Shown piece by piece: positions 44,770 through 54,056 of a stretch of DNA of 64,000 bases (the first letter of the stretch is position 1; every line of letters begins with the position of its first letter). The stretch lies in contig JAIBDF010000003.1 in the NCBI GenBank assembly GCA_024679535.1, forward strand, positions 1 through 64,000, in the 5' to 3' direction. Source of the stretch: Chromatiales bacterium (lineage in GTDB: Bacteria; Pseudomonadota; Gammaproteobacteria; Steroidobacterales; Woeseiaceae). The notes beneath the pieces are model-generated. The model was not told the DNA's origin. It saw only the letters and a list, made by a program, of their open reading frames with translations, and did no database searches. The translations under genes were made by a program, and so were the position numbers.

Positions 44770-45090
44770 ATGGCAGCGAACACCAAAAAGCCACCTACCA
44801 AGTCTGAAATTTACGCAAAGATTGTTGACGACACCGGTCTGACGCGCAAAGATATTGCAGCCGTTTTCGAATCGCTTAACGGTCAGATCAAGAAAAACCT
44901 TGGCGGTCGTGGCGCGCCGGGTATGTTTTCCATTCCTGGTCTTCTGAAAATGCGTGTCGTGAAGAAGCCGGCACGTAAAGCTCGCAAGGGTGTTAACCCG
45001 TTTACGGGCGAAGAGATGATGTTCAAGGCAAAACCTGCAACTAAAGTTGTCAAGGTTTCGGCCCTTAAAGGTCTCAAAGACATGGTTTAA
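44770..45090 (+). CDS. HU/IHF-family DNA-binding protein
   Basis: A 106-residue histone-like protein. The N-terminal helices (TKSEIYAKIVDDTGLTRKDIAAVFESLNGQI) and the beta arm (NPFTGEEMMFKAKPATKVVKVSALKGLKDMV) are HU-like, but the segment before the arm tip is unusually basic (KMRVVKKPARKARKG). Members of this subtype are common next to housekeeping genes in gammaproteobacteria and are distinct from HupA/HupB and IHF. It should bend or coat DNA as a dimer. Single gene with its own promoter and terminator; AGGAG precedes the ATG. Confidence 0.9.
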   Translation: MAANTKKPPTKSEIYAKIVDDTGLTRKDIAAVFESLNGQIKKNLGGRGAPGMFSIPGLLKMRVVKKPARKARKGVNPFTGEEMMFKAKPATKVVKVSALKGLKDMV

Positions 45091-45112
45091 TCGGGACAAC
45101 CGATGAACAATG

Positions 45113-45140
45113 AAAGGCCGGGCATTGTCCGGCCTTTTTT
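45113..45140. terminator. Terminator between convergent HU and hydrolase genes
   Basis: Stem AAAGGCCGG/CCGGCCTTT with a seven-base loop and a T-tract on the plus strand. The hydrolase stop codon on the other strand touches the T-tract, so it may act on both strands. Confidence 0.88.
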
Positions 45141-45771
45141 ATGGTGCGATGAACCCCATCGCTGCGTCTCTAAGTTCGGTCAGACGCCCGTGAAAAAAGT
45201 GTTCGCCCTGTGGCACGATAAGAAGCTCAGGCCCGGGCTCCAGACCATCGAACCACTCCACAGTTTCGTCGACATCGACGAGTTCATCCTCATCGCCCTG
45301 CACAATGAGCCACGGACAGTCAGGCTGTGATTCCATTCCAGTCGCAAAACGACTGATGGCAGGTGCCACGCTTATGAGTCCGTCCACATGAGTCGCAGCT
45401 GCCGCTCTAACGGCTATTGCTGCACCGAACGAGAAGCCAGCCAGCCATAGTGGGTAGGACGCATGCCGCGCACGCATCCATTCGATCGTCGCGAGCGCAT
45501 CATCAAGCTCGCCATTCCCTGCATCATATTCACCGTCACTTTGTTCCGTGCCGCGAAAATTGAACCGTAGCGCTTCGTAACCTGAGCGCACAAATGCTCT
45601 CACCAGCGTATGTACGACCTTGTTGTGCATGGTGCCGCCGTGTTGCGGATGCGGGTGGCAGACGACCGCGCATCCTTCCAGCGCACCCTCGCCCGGACGC
45701 TCGATAACGGCCTCAAGACGACCGGCCGGGCCGTCGATAAACAGTCTCTCGATCACAGGGTGTTGATTCAT
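45139..45771 (-). CDS. Alpha/beta hydrolase
   Basis: A 210-residue serine hydrolase-fold protein: CHPHPQHGGTMHNKVVHTL, nucleophile elbow LAGFSFGA, and Asp/His in VQGDEDELVDVDETV and PQGEHFFHGR. The family (YsgA/KANL3-like short hydrolases) has unknown physiological substrates; esterase or thioesterase action is possible. The CHPHP-GGTMHNK motif is a hallmark of this subgroup. It is cytoplasmic and stands alone, convergent with the HU gene. Confidence 0.85.
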   Translation of the reverse strand: MNQHPVIERLFIDGPAGRLEAVIERPGEGALEGCAVVCHPHPQHGGTMHNKVVHTLVRAFVRSGYEALRFNFRGTEQSDGEYDAGNGELDDALATIEWMRARHASYPLWLAGFSFGAAIAVRAAAATHVDGLISVAPAISRFATGMESQPDCPWLIVQGDEDELVDVDETVEWFDGLEPGPELLIVPQGEHFFHGRLTELRDAAMGFIAP

Positions 45772-45938
45772 TACTAATTCCGGGGTGGATAGATTCGTGA
45801 ATTGTGCTGTAAAATTATGATCTTATGTAATGTAGGGTGGTCTGCTGCGCGACATCAGGCTGCTTGAAGCACCGTATTGTGCACACAATTACCCCCCGTT
45901 GCCTGTCGTTATGAGGGTGCCGGCACAGGAACCAGCCA

Positions 45939-46958
45939 ATGCCTGAACTAACCGTCATTCTCGTCGCCATCATGGCCATTGCGACAGTCATTGGTACGAT
46001 TATCGGCTGGGTGTTTCGCGGGAAACGGGCGGAACAGGAAAAAGCAGCCGTCACTGCAGAGTGGCAGGACCAGATCGATGCACAACGCCGCGAGAGCGAC
46101 CGGCTTCTCGAACAGAACAAAGGACTGATGGAACAGGTCAGTCAGTTCCAGGCATCGCACACAGACGCCAAGAATCGCGCAAAGGAACTCTCCAGAGCGG
46201 TGCAGGAGGCTTTCGCACGCCGTGACGAACTGCAGCGCGAGATCAAGGATATTCGCAGCAATCTCGAGGTGGTCGTTAGCGAGCGAGACCAACTGCAGTC
46301 GGATATGGCGGCGCGCGATTCGGAGGACGATATCGTCCAGCAGAGGGACGCACGCATCGAGAAGTTGACGCAGGAACTCGATAACTGGCAAGACCGCCTG
46401 CCACCGCTCATCGAGCGGTTTCGCACGCGTAATGCACAAGCCGAGCAGCTCGAGTCGGAGCTCACTCTGGCCCGCGAGCGTATCCATGAGCTGGAAAGCG
46501 CACGGACAGACTCCGTCGAAGGCCAGACACGCATAGAACCGGTAACGCATCCTGAAGAACTGACGGATGGCCTCGATGCATCAAATGATCCGGTGGACGG
46601 CTACGCAGGCGCACCGGCTGCGGACAACGTTGATCTCGAACCGGAGACCGCGACCGCATCGGAGGACGATGCAGAGCACGAAGCACAACCCGAAAGCGAT
46701 TTCGATTTCGACGACAATAAGCCGGTGATCGGAACGCACGACCTTCGTGACGACCTTCAACAGATCAAGGGCGTCGGTCCGGCGATCGAGAAGACACTTA
46801 ACGAGTTGGGCATCTTCAGCTTTCAGCAGATTGCCGAGATGAGCGAATACGATATCGATCGCGTCGCCAGGCGGCTAAAAGGATTCAGCTCGCGCATTTA
46901 TCGCGAAGACTGGATCGGGCAAGCCAGGGATTTGCGCGACCAGGCGATACGCGCCTGA
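45939..46958 (+). CDS. Membrane-anchored coiled-coil protein with C-terminal helix-hairpin-helix domain
   Basis: A 339-residue protein: N-terminal membrane helix (LTVILVAIMAIATVIGTIIGWVF), a long coiled coil (residues about 30-190), an acidic disordered stretch (200-260), then LQQIKGVGPAIEKTLNELGIFSFQQIAEMSEYDIDRVARRL, which is a helix-hairpin-helix unit of the flap-endonuclease-like predicted nuclease type (COG3743). Such HhH units bind DNA or proteins. Tethering to the inner membrane suggests a DNA-membrane link, but this is inference. It starts four bases before an OmpA-domain gene's TTG, forming a pair. Confidence 0.75.
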   Translation: MPELTVILVAIMAIATVIGTIIGWVFRGKRAEQEKAAVTAEWQDQIDAQRRESDRLLEQNKGLMEQVSQFQASHTDAKNRAKELSRAVQEAFARRDELQREIKDIRSNLEVVVSERDQLQSDMAARDSEDDIVQQRDARIEKLTQELDNWQDRLPPLIERFRTRNAQAEQLESELTLARERIHELESARTDSVEGQTRIEPVTHPEELTDGLDASNDPVDGYAGAPAADNVDLEPETATASEDDAEHEAQPESDFDFDDNKPVIGTHDLRDDLQQIKGVGPAIEKTLNELGIFSFQQIAEMSEYDIDRVARRLKGFSSRIYREDWIGQARDLRDQAIRA

Positions 46959-46961
46959 CTC

Positions 46962-47828
46962 TTGACGCAACGCCGACGCAACATCGCCGCGGTCCTGGTC
47001 CTGCTCGCCGGGATTGCATGGACATTGCCCACCGGGCCTGGCCGGACGGATACCGACCCTCAACTGGCAACCTACTCCGCAGCTGACCCCGCCGAGTTTC
47101 AGGTCACGGTATATCGAGGCTCGCTGGTCATTACCGGGAACACCCGATCGAAACAGCATGAACAGCGCATCGTCAACGCAGTGTCTGAACACTTTCCGGC
47201 ACATTCGACAGAACTCGGGTTTCGTCCGCTGGGCGTGGCTCCGGCATGGTGGGAGGACGCCACGGTTGAGCTCATCGCAACGCTTGCAGGCATGGAATCA
47301 CCGCGTGCCGACCTGACTGAAAACAGGCTGCGTATCAGGGCCCTGGTACCCGACGAGTCCCGTGCAAAGCAGCGACTGCAGGCGTTGCGTCAAGCGATGC
47401 CGTTGGCAACGGATGTCGAGGTCCAACTTGCGGCCATCGACATGAGCGCAGCAGCAGCAAGCTTCTGCGAGCGGCAATTCGCTACTTTCAGGGCCGGACA
47501 GGTTGCTTTCGAAGAATCAGGCACTGATATGCGTACGTCCGCTTATCCTGTTCTTGACAGCGTGGTGGTGCTGGCGGACGCCTGCCGTGAAGCGACCGTT
47601 ACCATTACCGGGCACACCGACTCAAGCGGCAGCGAAAACTGGAACCGACAGCTGAGCCTGGCACGCGCCGAGGCCGTCGCCGCCTATCTGGACGCACGGG
47701 GAATCGCGAAAGAACGGCTGGTCATCACTGGCGCCGGTTCGTCACTGCCGGTCGCAGACAACGCAACACGGTATGGCCGCAGTATCAACCGCCGCATTGA
47801 GATTCAGTTTACGGGGGCGTCAGATTGA
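46962..47828 (+). CDS. OmpA-domain protein with N-terminal signal/anchor
   Basis: A 288-residue protein with a hydrophobic N-terminus ([16 protein letters not shown]), a central region resembling BON-like or duplicated alpha/beta folds ([29 protein letters not shown]), and a C-terminal OmpA peptidoglycan-binding domain ([32 protein letters not shown]...[10 protein letters not shown]). It should bind the cell wall in the periplasm. The start is TTG, three bases after the HhH gene stop. Its 3' end overlaps the convergent FKBP gene by 20 bases. Confidence 0.85.
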   Translation: MTQRRRNIAAVLVLLAGIAWTLPTGPGRTDTDPQLATYSAADPAEFQVTVYRGSLVITGNTRSKQHEQRIVNAVSEHFPAHSTELGFRPLGVAPAWWEDATVELIATLAGMESPRADLTENRLRIRALVPDESRAKQRLQALRQAMPLATDVEVQLAAIDMSAAAASFCERQFATFRAGQVAFEESGTDMRTSAYPVLDSVVVLADACREATVTITGHTDSSGSENWNRQLSLARAEAVAAYLDARGIAKERLVITGAGSSLPVADNATRYGRSINRRIEIQFTGASD

Positions 47829-48324
47829 CGAGTTCGATCTCGAACAACAGTGTGGCATTCGGCGGTACCGGCGGTTTGCCTTGTGTTCCATAACCGAGCT
47901 CCGGAGCAATCTTCAGCTCACGCTTTTCACCGAGCAGCATGCAGTTCACGCCAAGGTCCCAGCCTTTGATCACCTGGCCCGCGTCCAGTTGGAACTGGAA
48001 CGGCCGCACCCCACCGGATGCCCAGATCTCCTGACCACGACCACCTTCGGCCGCCTCGTCATACAGCCACAGCGTGGTGTGCACATCCGCATAGTCCTGA
48101 CTCTGCGCGGCACGGCCGTGTCCCTTTTTGGTGATCGTCGCCGTCAGCCCGTCCTGGACCTCGATAATGCCGCGGTCATCGGCCTTGGGGCAGTTGGTGG
48201 CGACCACGGCGGAGGCTTCTTCCTGCGCGGCAGGACCCTCATTAACTTCGCCCTGCTCAGTCCGGCTGCAAGCGGCGAGCAGGATTACCACTGGCAAACC
48301 CAGCAGCAATTTGAATTTATTCAT
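47809..48324 (-). CDS. FKBP-type peptidyl-prolyl isomerase lipoprotein
   Basis: A 171-residue lipoprotein (lipobox LLAAC) with an FKBP domain: [59 protein letters not shown] and [15 protein letters not shown]. It should speed proline isomerisation during envelope protein folding. It is the last gene of htpG-msrB-fkp, overlapping msrB by four bases, so it is expected to share the heat-shock promoter. Confidence 0.9.
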   Translation of the reverse strand: MNKFKLLLGLPVVILLAACSRTEQGEVNEGPAAQEEASAVVATNCPKADDRGIIEVQDGLTATITKKGHGRAAQSQDYADVHTTLWLYDEAAEGGRGQEIWASGGVRPFQFQLDAGQVIKGWDLGVNCMLLGEKRELKIAPELGYGTQGKPPVPPNATLLFEIELVNLTPP

Positions 48325-48713
48325 TCAGGTTGGTCCTCAAAATCCAGGGAAGCAGAATTGATGCAGTATCGCAAACCGCTGGGCTGGGGGCCATCCTCAA
48401 ACACGTGCCCGAGGTGTGCGTCACAGGCAGCACAGACAACCTCCACACGCACCATGCCCAGGGTCTCATCCGTGCGCGTCCGCACGGCATCGCCCGCCTG
48501 GGGCAGCCAAAAACTCGGCCATCCGGAGCCGGAGTCGTACTTGTGGTCGGAGCTGAACAGCGGCGCGTCGCAGCAAACGCAGTGATACGTGCCATCGTCC
48601 TTGTGATTGACGTACTTGCCCGTAAACGGCCTCTCAGTCGCCGAGCACTGCGTAACCCTGTACTGCTCCTCGCTGAGTTTGTCCCGCAGGTCTTTGTCAT
48701 CCTGTTCAGTCAT
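48321..48713 (-). CDS. msrB: Peptide methionine-(R)-S-oxide reductase
   Basis: A 130-residue Msr[14 protein letters not shown], zinc-binding CVCCDAPLF and [16 protein letters not shown], substrate loop [11 protein letters not shown], and the catalytic region [10 protein letters not shown] with its Cys. It repairs oxidised methionine in proteins with thioredoxin as reductant. It overlaps htpG by eight bases and the FKBP gene by four, so the three form one protein-repair operon. Confidence 0.95.
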   Translation of the reverse strand: MTEQDDKDLRDKLSEEQYRVTQCSATERPFTGKYVNHKDDGTYHCVCCDAPLFSSDHKYDSGSGWPSFWLPQAGDAVRTRTDETLGMVRVEVVCAACDAHLGHVFEDGPQPSGLRYCINSASLDFEDQPE

Positions 48714-50583
48714 TTTTTGTTCCTGACTCGATATCGAGCAGCAGTTTGTTCATTCGGTGCACATACGCAGCCGGGTTGTCGAGCTGCGATCCCTCGGCCA
48801 GTAAGGCGTGGTCGAGCACAATATTCGACAGCCCCTCAAAGCGCTGCTCGTCCGCCTCGGCCGCAAGGCGGCTGACGAGCGGATGCTCAACATTGATCTC
48901 GAGAATTGGCTTCGTTTCCGGAATCTCCTGACCACTGGCTTCGAGCATTCGCCGCAGCTGTGGGTTCAGATCGTCATCGGCAGCCACCACACAGGCAGGC
49001 GAATCAACGAGGCGCCGGCTGACGTGGACAGTCTCCACGCGGTCGCTTAGTACACCCTTGATTCGCTCCAGCAGAGGCTGGTGCTCTTCGTTCATCGACT
49101 CCAGCGAGGTCTTCTCTTCGTCGTCGGGCAGGTCCAGCGCGGCACGACTGACGTCAACAAGCGCTTTACCCTCGTACTCTGCAATACCGTCGACGAGCCA
49201 AGGATCGATACGGTCCGTCAGCAACAGGACTTCCAGCCCTCGCTTCAGCAGTTGCTCCAGATGCGGGCTGGCAACAGCCGTCGCATGGTTATCGGCAAGG
49301 ATGTAGTAGATCTTGTCCTGATCCTCCTGCGCACGAGCCACGTAATCATCAAGCGACTGATCCTGCGCATCTGTGCCCGACTGGGTCGTCGCAAAACGCA
49401 GCAGTTTGGCCAACTTGTCCTTATTCGCAAGGTCCTCGACCAAACCCTCTTTCAGCACCTGGCCGAATTCTAGCCAGAACTTCGCATAGTCGTCACCCTT
49501 GGTCAGTTTGCCCAGCATGTCGAGGACACGTTTGGTCAGCGCGCTACGCATGGCGGCAAGGTCCGGATTCTGCTGCAGCAGTTCCCGAGAGACATTTAGT
49601 GGCAGGTCAGCCGAATCGACCACACCTTTGACGAACCGCAGGTAAAGTGGCAGAAATTGCTCCGCGTCATCCATGATGAAGACACGCTGCACATAGAGCT
49701 TCAATCCGCGCGGCGCTTCACGATTCCACATGTCGAACGGTGCTGCAGCGGGTATGTAAAGCAGGCTCGTGTATTCGCGCTTGCCCTCGACGCGGTTGTG
49801 GCTCCATGCCAGCGGATCCGCGAAGTCGTGCGACAGATATTTGTAAAACTCCTTGTACTCCTCGTCCTCGACGTCAGTTCGCGAGCGCGTCCAGAGTGCG
49901 GTCGCCGAATTGACAACCTTGGTCTCGTCCTCACCTTCCGTGTGCAGAGACACGGGGAAGCCAATGTGGTCGGAATACTTGCGAATCAGTGACTCGATGC
50001 GAAATGGCTCCACGAATTCGGCACCGTCGTCTTTCAGATGCAGGGTTACCCGTGTGCCGCGCTCCTCACGATCGATCTCTTCAATCGTGAACTCGCCCTC
50101 ACCATTCGACTCCCAGCGCACGGCCTTATCATCGCCGGCGCGGCGAGTATCGACCGTCACTTTGTCGGCCACAATGAACGCCGAGTAGAAACCCACGCCG
50201 AACTGGCCGATAAGCGTTGCATCGTGCTGCTGGTCGCCCGTCATCTGCTCGAGGAACTCGGCCGTGCCGGAGCGTGCGATGGTACCGAGATTGTCGACCA
50301 ACTCGTCGCGCGACATACCAATACCGTTGTCGACAACCGACAGCTGGCGCTTTTCCTTGTCGATCTCGATCTGAATTGTGAGTTCGTCTTCGCCCAGAAG
50401 ATCAGGCTGAGCAAGCGCCTCAAAACGCAGTTTGTCAGCCGCGTCCGAAGCGTTGGAGATTAGCTCACGAAGGAAGATCTCTTTGTTGCTGTAGAGGGAG
50501 TGAATCATCAGCTTCAGCAGCTGACGCACCTCGGTTTGGAAACCGAGAGTCTCTTTCCGGGTACTGTCTTGCTTGTCGGCCAC
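48706..50583 (-). CDS. htpG: Molecular chaperone HtpG (Hsp90)
   Basis: A 625-residue Hsp90: [42 protein letters not shown] lid motifs [23 protein letters not shown] and [15 protein letters not shown], middle domain [16 protein letters not shown] and the C-terminal dimerisation region. It remodels client proteins with ATP. The GTG start has AGGAGA upstream. A near-consensus sigma-32 promoter lies 30-57 bases upstream. Two small genes further upstream are on the same strand but end before the promoter. Confidence 0.96.
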   Translation of the reverse strand: MADKQDSTRKETLGFQTEVRQLLKLMIHSLYSNKEIFLRELISNASDAADKLRFEALAQPDLLGEDELTIQIEIDKEKRQLSVVDNGIGMSRDELVDNLGTIARSGTAEFLEQMTGDQQHDATLIGQFGVGFYSAFIVADKVTVDTRRAGDDKAVRWESNGEGEFTIEEIDREERGTRVTLHLKDDGAEFVEPFRIESLIRKYSDHIGFPVSLHTEGEDETKVVNSATALWTRSRTDVEDEEYKEFYKYLSHDFADPLAWSHNRVEGKREYTSLLYIPAAAPFDMWNREAPRGLKLYVQRVFIMDDAEQFLPLYLRFVKGVVDSADLPLNVSRELLQQNPDLAAMRSALTKRVLDMLGKLTKGDDYAKFWLEFGQVLKEGLVEDLANKDKLAKLLRFATTQSGTDAQDQSLDDYVARAQEDQDKIYYILADNHATAVASPHLEQLLKRGLEVLLLTDRIDPWLVDGIAEYEGKALVDVSRAALDLPDDEEKTSLESMNEEHQPLLERIKGVLSDRVETVHVSRRLVDSPACVVAADDDLNPQLRRMLEASGQEIPETKPILEINVEHPLVSRLAAEADEQRFEGLSNIVLDHALLAEGSQLDNPAAYVHRMNKLLLDIESGTKND

Positions 50584-50612
50584 GCCGCTTATCTCCTAAC
50601 CAAAGGCAGACA

Positions 50613-50640
50613 CGATAGGGGCTTGGCTGTCGATTTCAAG
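50613..50640 (-). promoter_or_regulatory. Sigma-32 heat-shock promoter of htpG
   Basis: On the minus strand CTTGAAA is followed after 12 bases by CCCCTATCG, close to the consensus CTTGAAA-N12/13-CCCCATNT. It lies between the stop of the upstream small gene and the htpG GTG. Confidence 0.75.
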
Positions 50641-50665
50641 TCCGGAGCCCGGACCAGGGGGACAT

Positions 50666-50920
50666 TTACTGGCGACTGGTAACCCATCTGGGCGACGGAA
50701 CGGTCACCGAGCGGTACAGCAAGATCACAAACAGCATGGTTGATGTAGCAAGGGCAATGGGCGGATGTGCGAGCGCAAGTGAGATGCCAGCGACCGCCAC
50801 AGCGACGACCATAACACTTGAAATCAGCTTGAGCAGCGCCCGACGGAACTTCTCCCAGACCAGTCCGACGACACTGTAGAGATCGTCCAGGTCATCAAGG
50901 TATTGCAGAAAATATTCCAT
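50666..50920 (-). CDS. Small membrane protein of unknown function
   Basis: Not recognised. From the ATG at 50920 the product is 84 residues: a charged N-terminus (MEYFLQYLDDLDDLYSVVG) and two hydrophobic helices (LLKLISSVMVVAVAVAGISLAL and PIALATSTMLFVILLY). Likely an inner-membrane protein. It follows the 65-residue gene by eight bases and ends 26 bases before the htpG promoter, so it could add low-level read-through to htpG. Confidence 0.65.
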   Translation of the reverse strand: MEYFLQYLDDLDDLYSVVGLVWEKFRRALLKLISSVMVVAVAVAGISLALAHPPIALATSTMLFVILLYRSVTVPSPRWVTSRQ

Positions 50921-50928
50921 GTCACTGC

Positions 50929-51126
50929 CTAGCGGACAATCGTCAGGAGCGGACCGGCACATTCAGCATCGCCTGTCTCGATATCTGCTTCACTAAGGGC
51001 GGCATTATTCGATTCTTTGGCGTGCGCGATCGCTCGATGGAACAACTCCCAACGCTGGCGCGACGCTTCATTCTTCAATGAGTCAACAGGAGATTCGGAA
51101 TTCTGGTGCTTGTTAGCCATACTCAT
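50929..51126 (-). CDS. Small hydrophilic hypothetical protein
   Basis: Not recognised. A 65-residue soluble, acidic/polar protein (SLKNEASRQRWELFHRAIAHAKESNNAALSEADIETGD). No Cys motif or signal peptide. It may begin at either of two ATGs two codons apart. The close pairing with the downstream membrane protein suggests a common unit; the coding quality is fair rather than certain. Confidence 0.55.
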   Translation of the reverse strand: MSMANKHQNSESPVDSLKNEASRQRWELFHRAIAHAKESNNAALSEADIETGDAECAGPLLTIVR

Positions 51127-51279
51127 ATCGTGTTGTTTGCCGTTCAGTAAGTGCGACTATAGGACCGCTGTTTGCGCCGGGCTGTGAGGCCGGTCACAGC
51201 TTACTCTACAGGGTCTGAAAAAGCTCAGAAACCAGACGCAGTTCCGGCATTTATGTGGACTCGGTTCACATTCATCTGC

Positions 51280-51316
51280 ATACGAAAACGCCGGCATGAA
51301 GCCGGCGTTTTCGTAT
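51280..51316. terminator. Perfect 16-base stem-loop, probable bidirectional terminator
   Basis: ATACGAAAACGCCGGC pairs perfectly with GCCGGCGTTTTCGTAT around an ATGAA loop. The stem carries A/T-runs next to the GC core on both sides, so it can end transcription in either direction. It lies just after the stop of the minus-strand gene at 51333. Confidence 0.75.
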
Positions 51317-51332
51317 CCATAAAGTCTCGGTG

Positions 51333-51608
51333 TCAGTCCTTATCATTCATGGACTCTTTCGCCCAATTACGCCGCACCTGGTCGCTCCAGTCGCGGTAAC
51401 CTTTCCACGAATACAGAGCAGGGTCTATGCTGGAGCGTCGCCCCTTCGGGGCCGGCGCTTTCGAAATCCAGCGACGGTATTGCTGCCAACCGTCGGCGTC
51501 ATTCGCCGCAGGCTCGTTCGCATCGAGCGTCGCATCTTTTGCTTTGGACTCCGCATCGGCATCCGTACCGAAACGATCGTCCCACTTCATGTATTTGCTA
51601 TCTGGCAT
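51333..51608 (-). CDS. Small hydrophilic hypothetical protein
   Basis: Not recognised. From the ATG at 51608 it has 91 residues, rich in Asp, Lys, Trp and Ala, with no signal or membrane helix (MKWDDRFGTDADAESKAKDA; WQQYRRWISKAPAPKGRRSS; WKGYRDWSDQVRRNWAKES). The Trp/Arg pattern in the second half looks like a real helical protein. An internal ATG six codons later is an alternative start. A perfect stem-loop follows its stop. Confidence 0.55.
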   Translation of the reverse strand: MPDSKYMKWDDRFGTDADAESKAKDATLDANEPAANDADGWQQYRRWISKAPAPKGRRSSIDPALYSWKGYRDWSDQVRRNWAKESMNDKD

Positions 51609-51729
51609 CGTCTTGCTCAAGTAAATCCTTTGAACAAATATTAAGTGCCAGCAAGCCAGAATCACAGGAACTGCATCACAGTGCTGCGTCCCTATTTTTT
51701 CTTATAAAACAGACAGTTAACCGTTGGTT

Positions 51730-53097
51730 TTACTTAATCACATAGCAAGGATCGTAGTCGCCGCTCGATATCTTCATACGATGCTGGGCCACGAAACTGG
51801 CCAGCAGGTCGTCCAGCAGATTCATGATCTGACGTGATCCGTCGATTTCAAAGGGCCCTTCTGACTCAATCCTTGCCGCTGTATCTTCCCGAACATTGCC
51901 GGAAACAATACCCGAGAAGACGCGTCGCAAATTTGCCGCGAGCACATGTAATGGAAGCCCTTCGTCAATCTGCAATTCGCTCATGGTCGCGTGTGTAGCG
52001 ACGAACGGGCGCTGAAAGTCCGCGTCGATCTTCAGACGCCAGTTGAAATAGTAGGCATCGCCGTGCTCCTTACGAAAACTCAGCACATCTTCGAGGCCTG
52101 CTGCTGTTTGCCTGGCAACCTCCTGTGGATCATCAATAATGATCTTGTAGCGATTCTGCGCTGCCGCGCCGAGCGTGGCCCCCACGAAGTCATCGATCTT
52201 GCGAAAATACGGCTCCGCTGACGCGGGGCCTGTCATGATCATGGGCAGCGGCTGTCCGGCATTTTCGGGGTGCATGAGCACGCCCAACAGGTACAGGATC
52301 TCCTCGGCGGTGCCGACGCCGCCCGGAAACACGATGATGCCGTGCCCAAGCCGCACGAACGCCTCAAGGCGTTTTTCCATATCCGGCATGATGACAAGCG
52401 AATTCACGATGGGGTTTGGCGACTCGGACGCGATGATACCCGGCTCGGTGATACCCACGTATCGGCCGCCACGAATTCGCTGTTTTGCGTGCCCTATCGT
52501 TGCGCCCTTCATGGGCCCCTTCATGGCACCCGAGCCACAGCCCGTGCAGACATTCAATCCGCGCAGGCCGAGCTCATATCCAAGCCGCTTCGAGTAGTCG
52601 TATTCCTCGCGGCTGATGGCATGACCGCCCCAGCAAACGACCAGATTCACATGTGCCGGCAAGGTCAGTAATTGCGCATTGCGAATAATGTGAAAAACGG
52701 CGTTCGTGATGCCAGCGGATGTCGAAAGATCGAAACGACCGCTATCGATAATCTCGTTGCGCGTGAAGACGATGTCGCGCAGAACCGCCGACAGCAGCTC
52801 ACGTGTACCACGAATCATCTTGCCGTCGACAAAGGCTTTTGCCGGCGCGTTCTTTAAACTTACCTTGAGTCCGCGATCCTGACGGATAAAGCCCACTTCA
52901 AAATCACGATACGTTTCGAGCAGGACGCGCGCATCATCCATGTGACTATCCGCGTTCAGCACGGCCAGCATGCAGCGCCGCAGCAACGGATAGAGGCCAC
53001 CTGAGCCACTGCTCTGCAGCTGGTCTACTTCGAACCGGGAAAGCACCTCGAGGCTGCCTTCCGGCCACACCTCGGCGTCAATGAACTGTCCGGACAT
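51730..53097 (-). CDS. ppnN: Pyrimidine/purine nucleotide 5'-monophosphate nucleosidase PpnN (LOG family)
   Basis: A 455-residue protein with the LOG/Rossmann signature VVCWGGHAISREEY, GCGSGAMKGPMKGATIGHA, and GIIVFPGGVGTAEEILYLLG, flanked by the N- and C-terminal extensions that define PpnN (YgdH). PpnN splits nucleoside monophosphates into base and ribose 5-phosphate and is activated by (p)ppGpp in E. coli. The length is equal to E. coli YgdH. The gene begins immediately after the YkuD gene stop codon. Confidence 0.93.
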   Translation of the reverse strand: MSGQFIDAEVWPEGSLEVLSRFEVDQLQSSGSGGLYPLLRRCMLAVLNADSHMDDARVLLETYRDFEVGFIRQDRGLKVSLKNAPAKAFVDGKMIRGTRELLSAVLRDIVFTRNEIIDSGRFDLSTSAGITNAVFHIIRNAQLLTLPAHVNLVVCWGGHAISREEYDYSKRLGYELGLRGLNVCTGCGSGAMKGPMKGATIGHAKQRIRGGRYVGITEPGIIASESPNPIVNSLVIMPDMEKRLEAFVRLGHGIIVFPGGVGTAEEILYLLGVLMHPENAGQPLPMIMTGPASAEPYFRKIDDFVGATLGAAAQNRYKIIIDDPQEVARQTAAGLEDVLSFRKEHGDAYYFNWRLKIDADFQRPFVATHATMSELQIDEGLPLHVLAANLRRVFSGIVSGNVREDTAARIESEGPFEIDGSRQIMNLLDDLLASFVAQHRMKISSGDYDPCYVIK

Positions 53098-53589
53098 TCA
53101 GGGTCGGATTTCGATGGGCGTATTCTCGCTGGTCATGAGCCAGATATCGATCATGTCGGAGTTGGACACGGCGATGCAGCCGTTGGTCCAGTCCTGGGTC
53201 CGATAGTAGGCCTCGGATCGCGACGGCGCATTCGGCTGGCCGTGGATCATGATCGCCCCGCCCGGACTGACGCCCAGCTCGGCGGCCTCGCGGCGATCAG
53301 CAGAATTCGGGTAGGACACATGAATTGACAGGAAGAAATCACTATTAGGGTTACGGCGATCCAGCGTGTACTTACCCTCAGGGGTCTTGAAGTCACCTTC
53401 CGACTTCTTGTCACCGACAGGTCGAATACCGAGCGCAATCTTGAACGTGCGGAAGGCCTGGCCATCGCTCACCAGGTGCAGCAGGCGTGCGCCCTTTTCT
53501 ATCACGACACGATCGGCCACGGGAAACTCGCTGGCCGGTGTGAGACCGGGTGCAAGCAGGACAATCAGGGCCAGTACAAAGATTCTCAT
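53098..53589 (-). CDS. L,D-transpeptidase family protein (YkuD domain)
   Basis: A 163-residue exported protein: signal peptide to about residue 19 (VLALIVLLAPGLTPAS), then a YkuD domain with AIMIHGQPN and the catalytic DWTNGCIAVSNSDM (His-x-Cys pattern SHGC/NGC variant). Such enzymes cross-link peptidoglycan or attach lipoproteins to it. It is close to the YafK-type size class. It runs directly into ppnN, so they may be co-transcribed. Mature protein is periplasmic. Confidence 0.88.
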   Translation of the reverse strand: MRIFVLALIVLLAPGLTPASEFPVADRVVIEKGARLLHLVSDGQAFRTFKIALGIRPVGDKKSEGDFKTPEGKYTLDRRNPNSDFFLSIHVSYPNSADRREAAELGVSPGGAIMIHGQPNAPSRSEAYYRTQDWTNGCIAVSNSDMIDIWLMTSENTPIEIRP

Positions 53590-53654
53590 GTTGGCAAGAC
53601 TAACAAATCTGGAGTTCGCAAAAAAAGAGCCGCATCACAGACTTAAGAATATCG

Positions 53655-54056
53655 TCATACGTTGCGACCCACGATCCAGCCGATCGCAAAGCCGATGCCG
53701 CCGGCAACAAGCGTGTAAGCGGGAAGAAAGCGAAACACACGATCCGGAAATGCTGCATCACTGAACATGCCATTCAGGTTGATTGCATAGGCATAGTGGA
53801 GATAGGCGGCTAATCCGAGCGCGGGAATTGCGAAGCCGAGTGTTCCCAGCGGCATACGCATGCCGGCACCCGTCCAGTGACCCGCACCTTTGTGCAGTGT
53901 CAGGAGTGACAAGCCAACAAGTACGCCCAGCGGCACGAGGTTACGCGCAGCCCATGGTCCTCCCTGCTGCACCTCGACGAACCAGAATCCTGCCGCAAGG
54001 CAGAGCAGCAGGACGGGCAACAGGCGCAGAACAATAAATTTGTGCCGCGCACTCAC
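53655..54056 (-). CDS. Membrane protein of unknown function, four helices
   Basis: Not recognised. From the GTG at 54056, which overlaps the mltD TAG by one base, the product has 133 residues and four hydrophobic helices (VLRLLPVLLLCLAAGFWFV, NLVPLGVLVGLSLLTL, LGTLGFAIPALGLAAYLHY, FLPAYTLVAGGIGFAIGWIV). The longer ORF in the track reads back through mltD. Coupling to mltD suggests an envelope-related role. Confidence 0.7.
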   Translation of the reverse strand: MSARHKFIVLRLLPVLLLCLAAGFWFVEVQQGGPWAARNLVPLGVLVGLSLLTLHKGAGHWTGAGMRMPLGTLGFAIPALGLAAYLHYAYAINLNGMFSDAAFPDRVFRFLPAYTLVAGGIGFAIGWIVGRNV

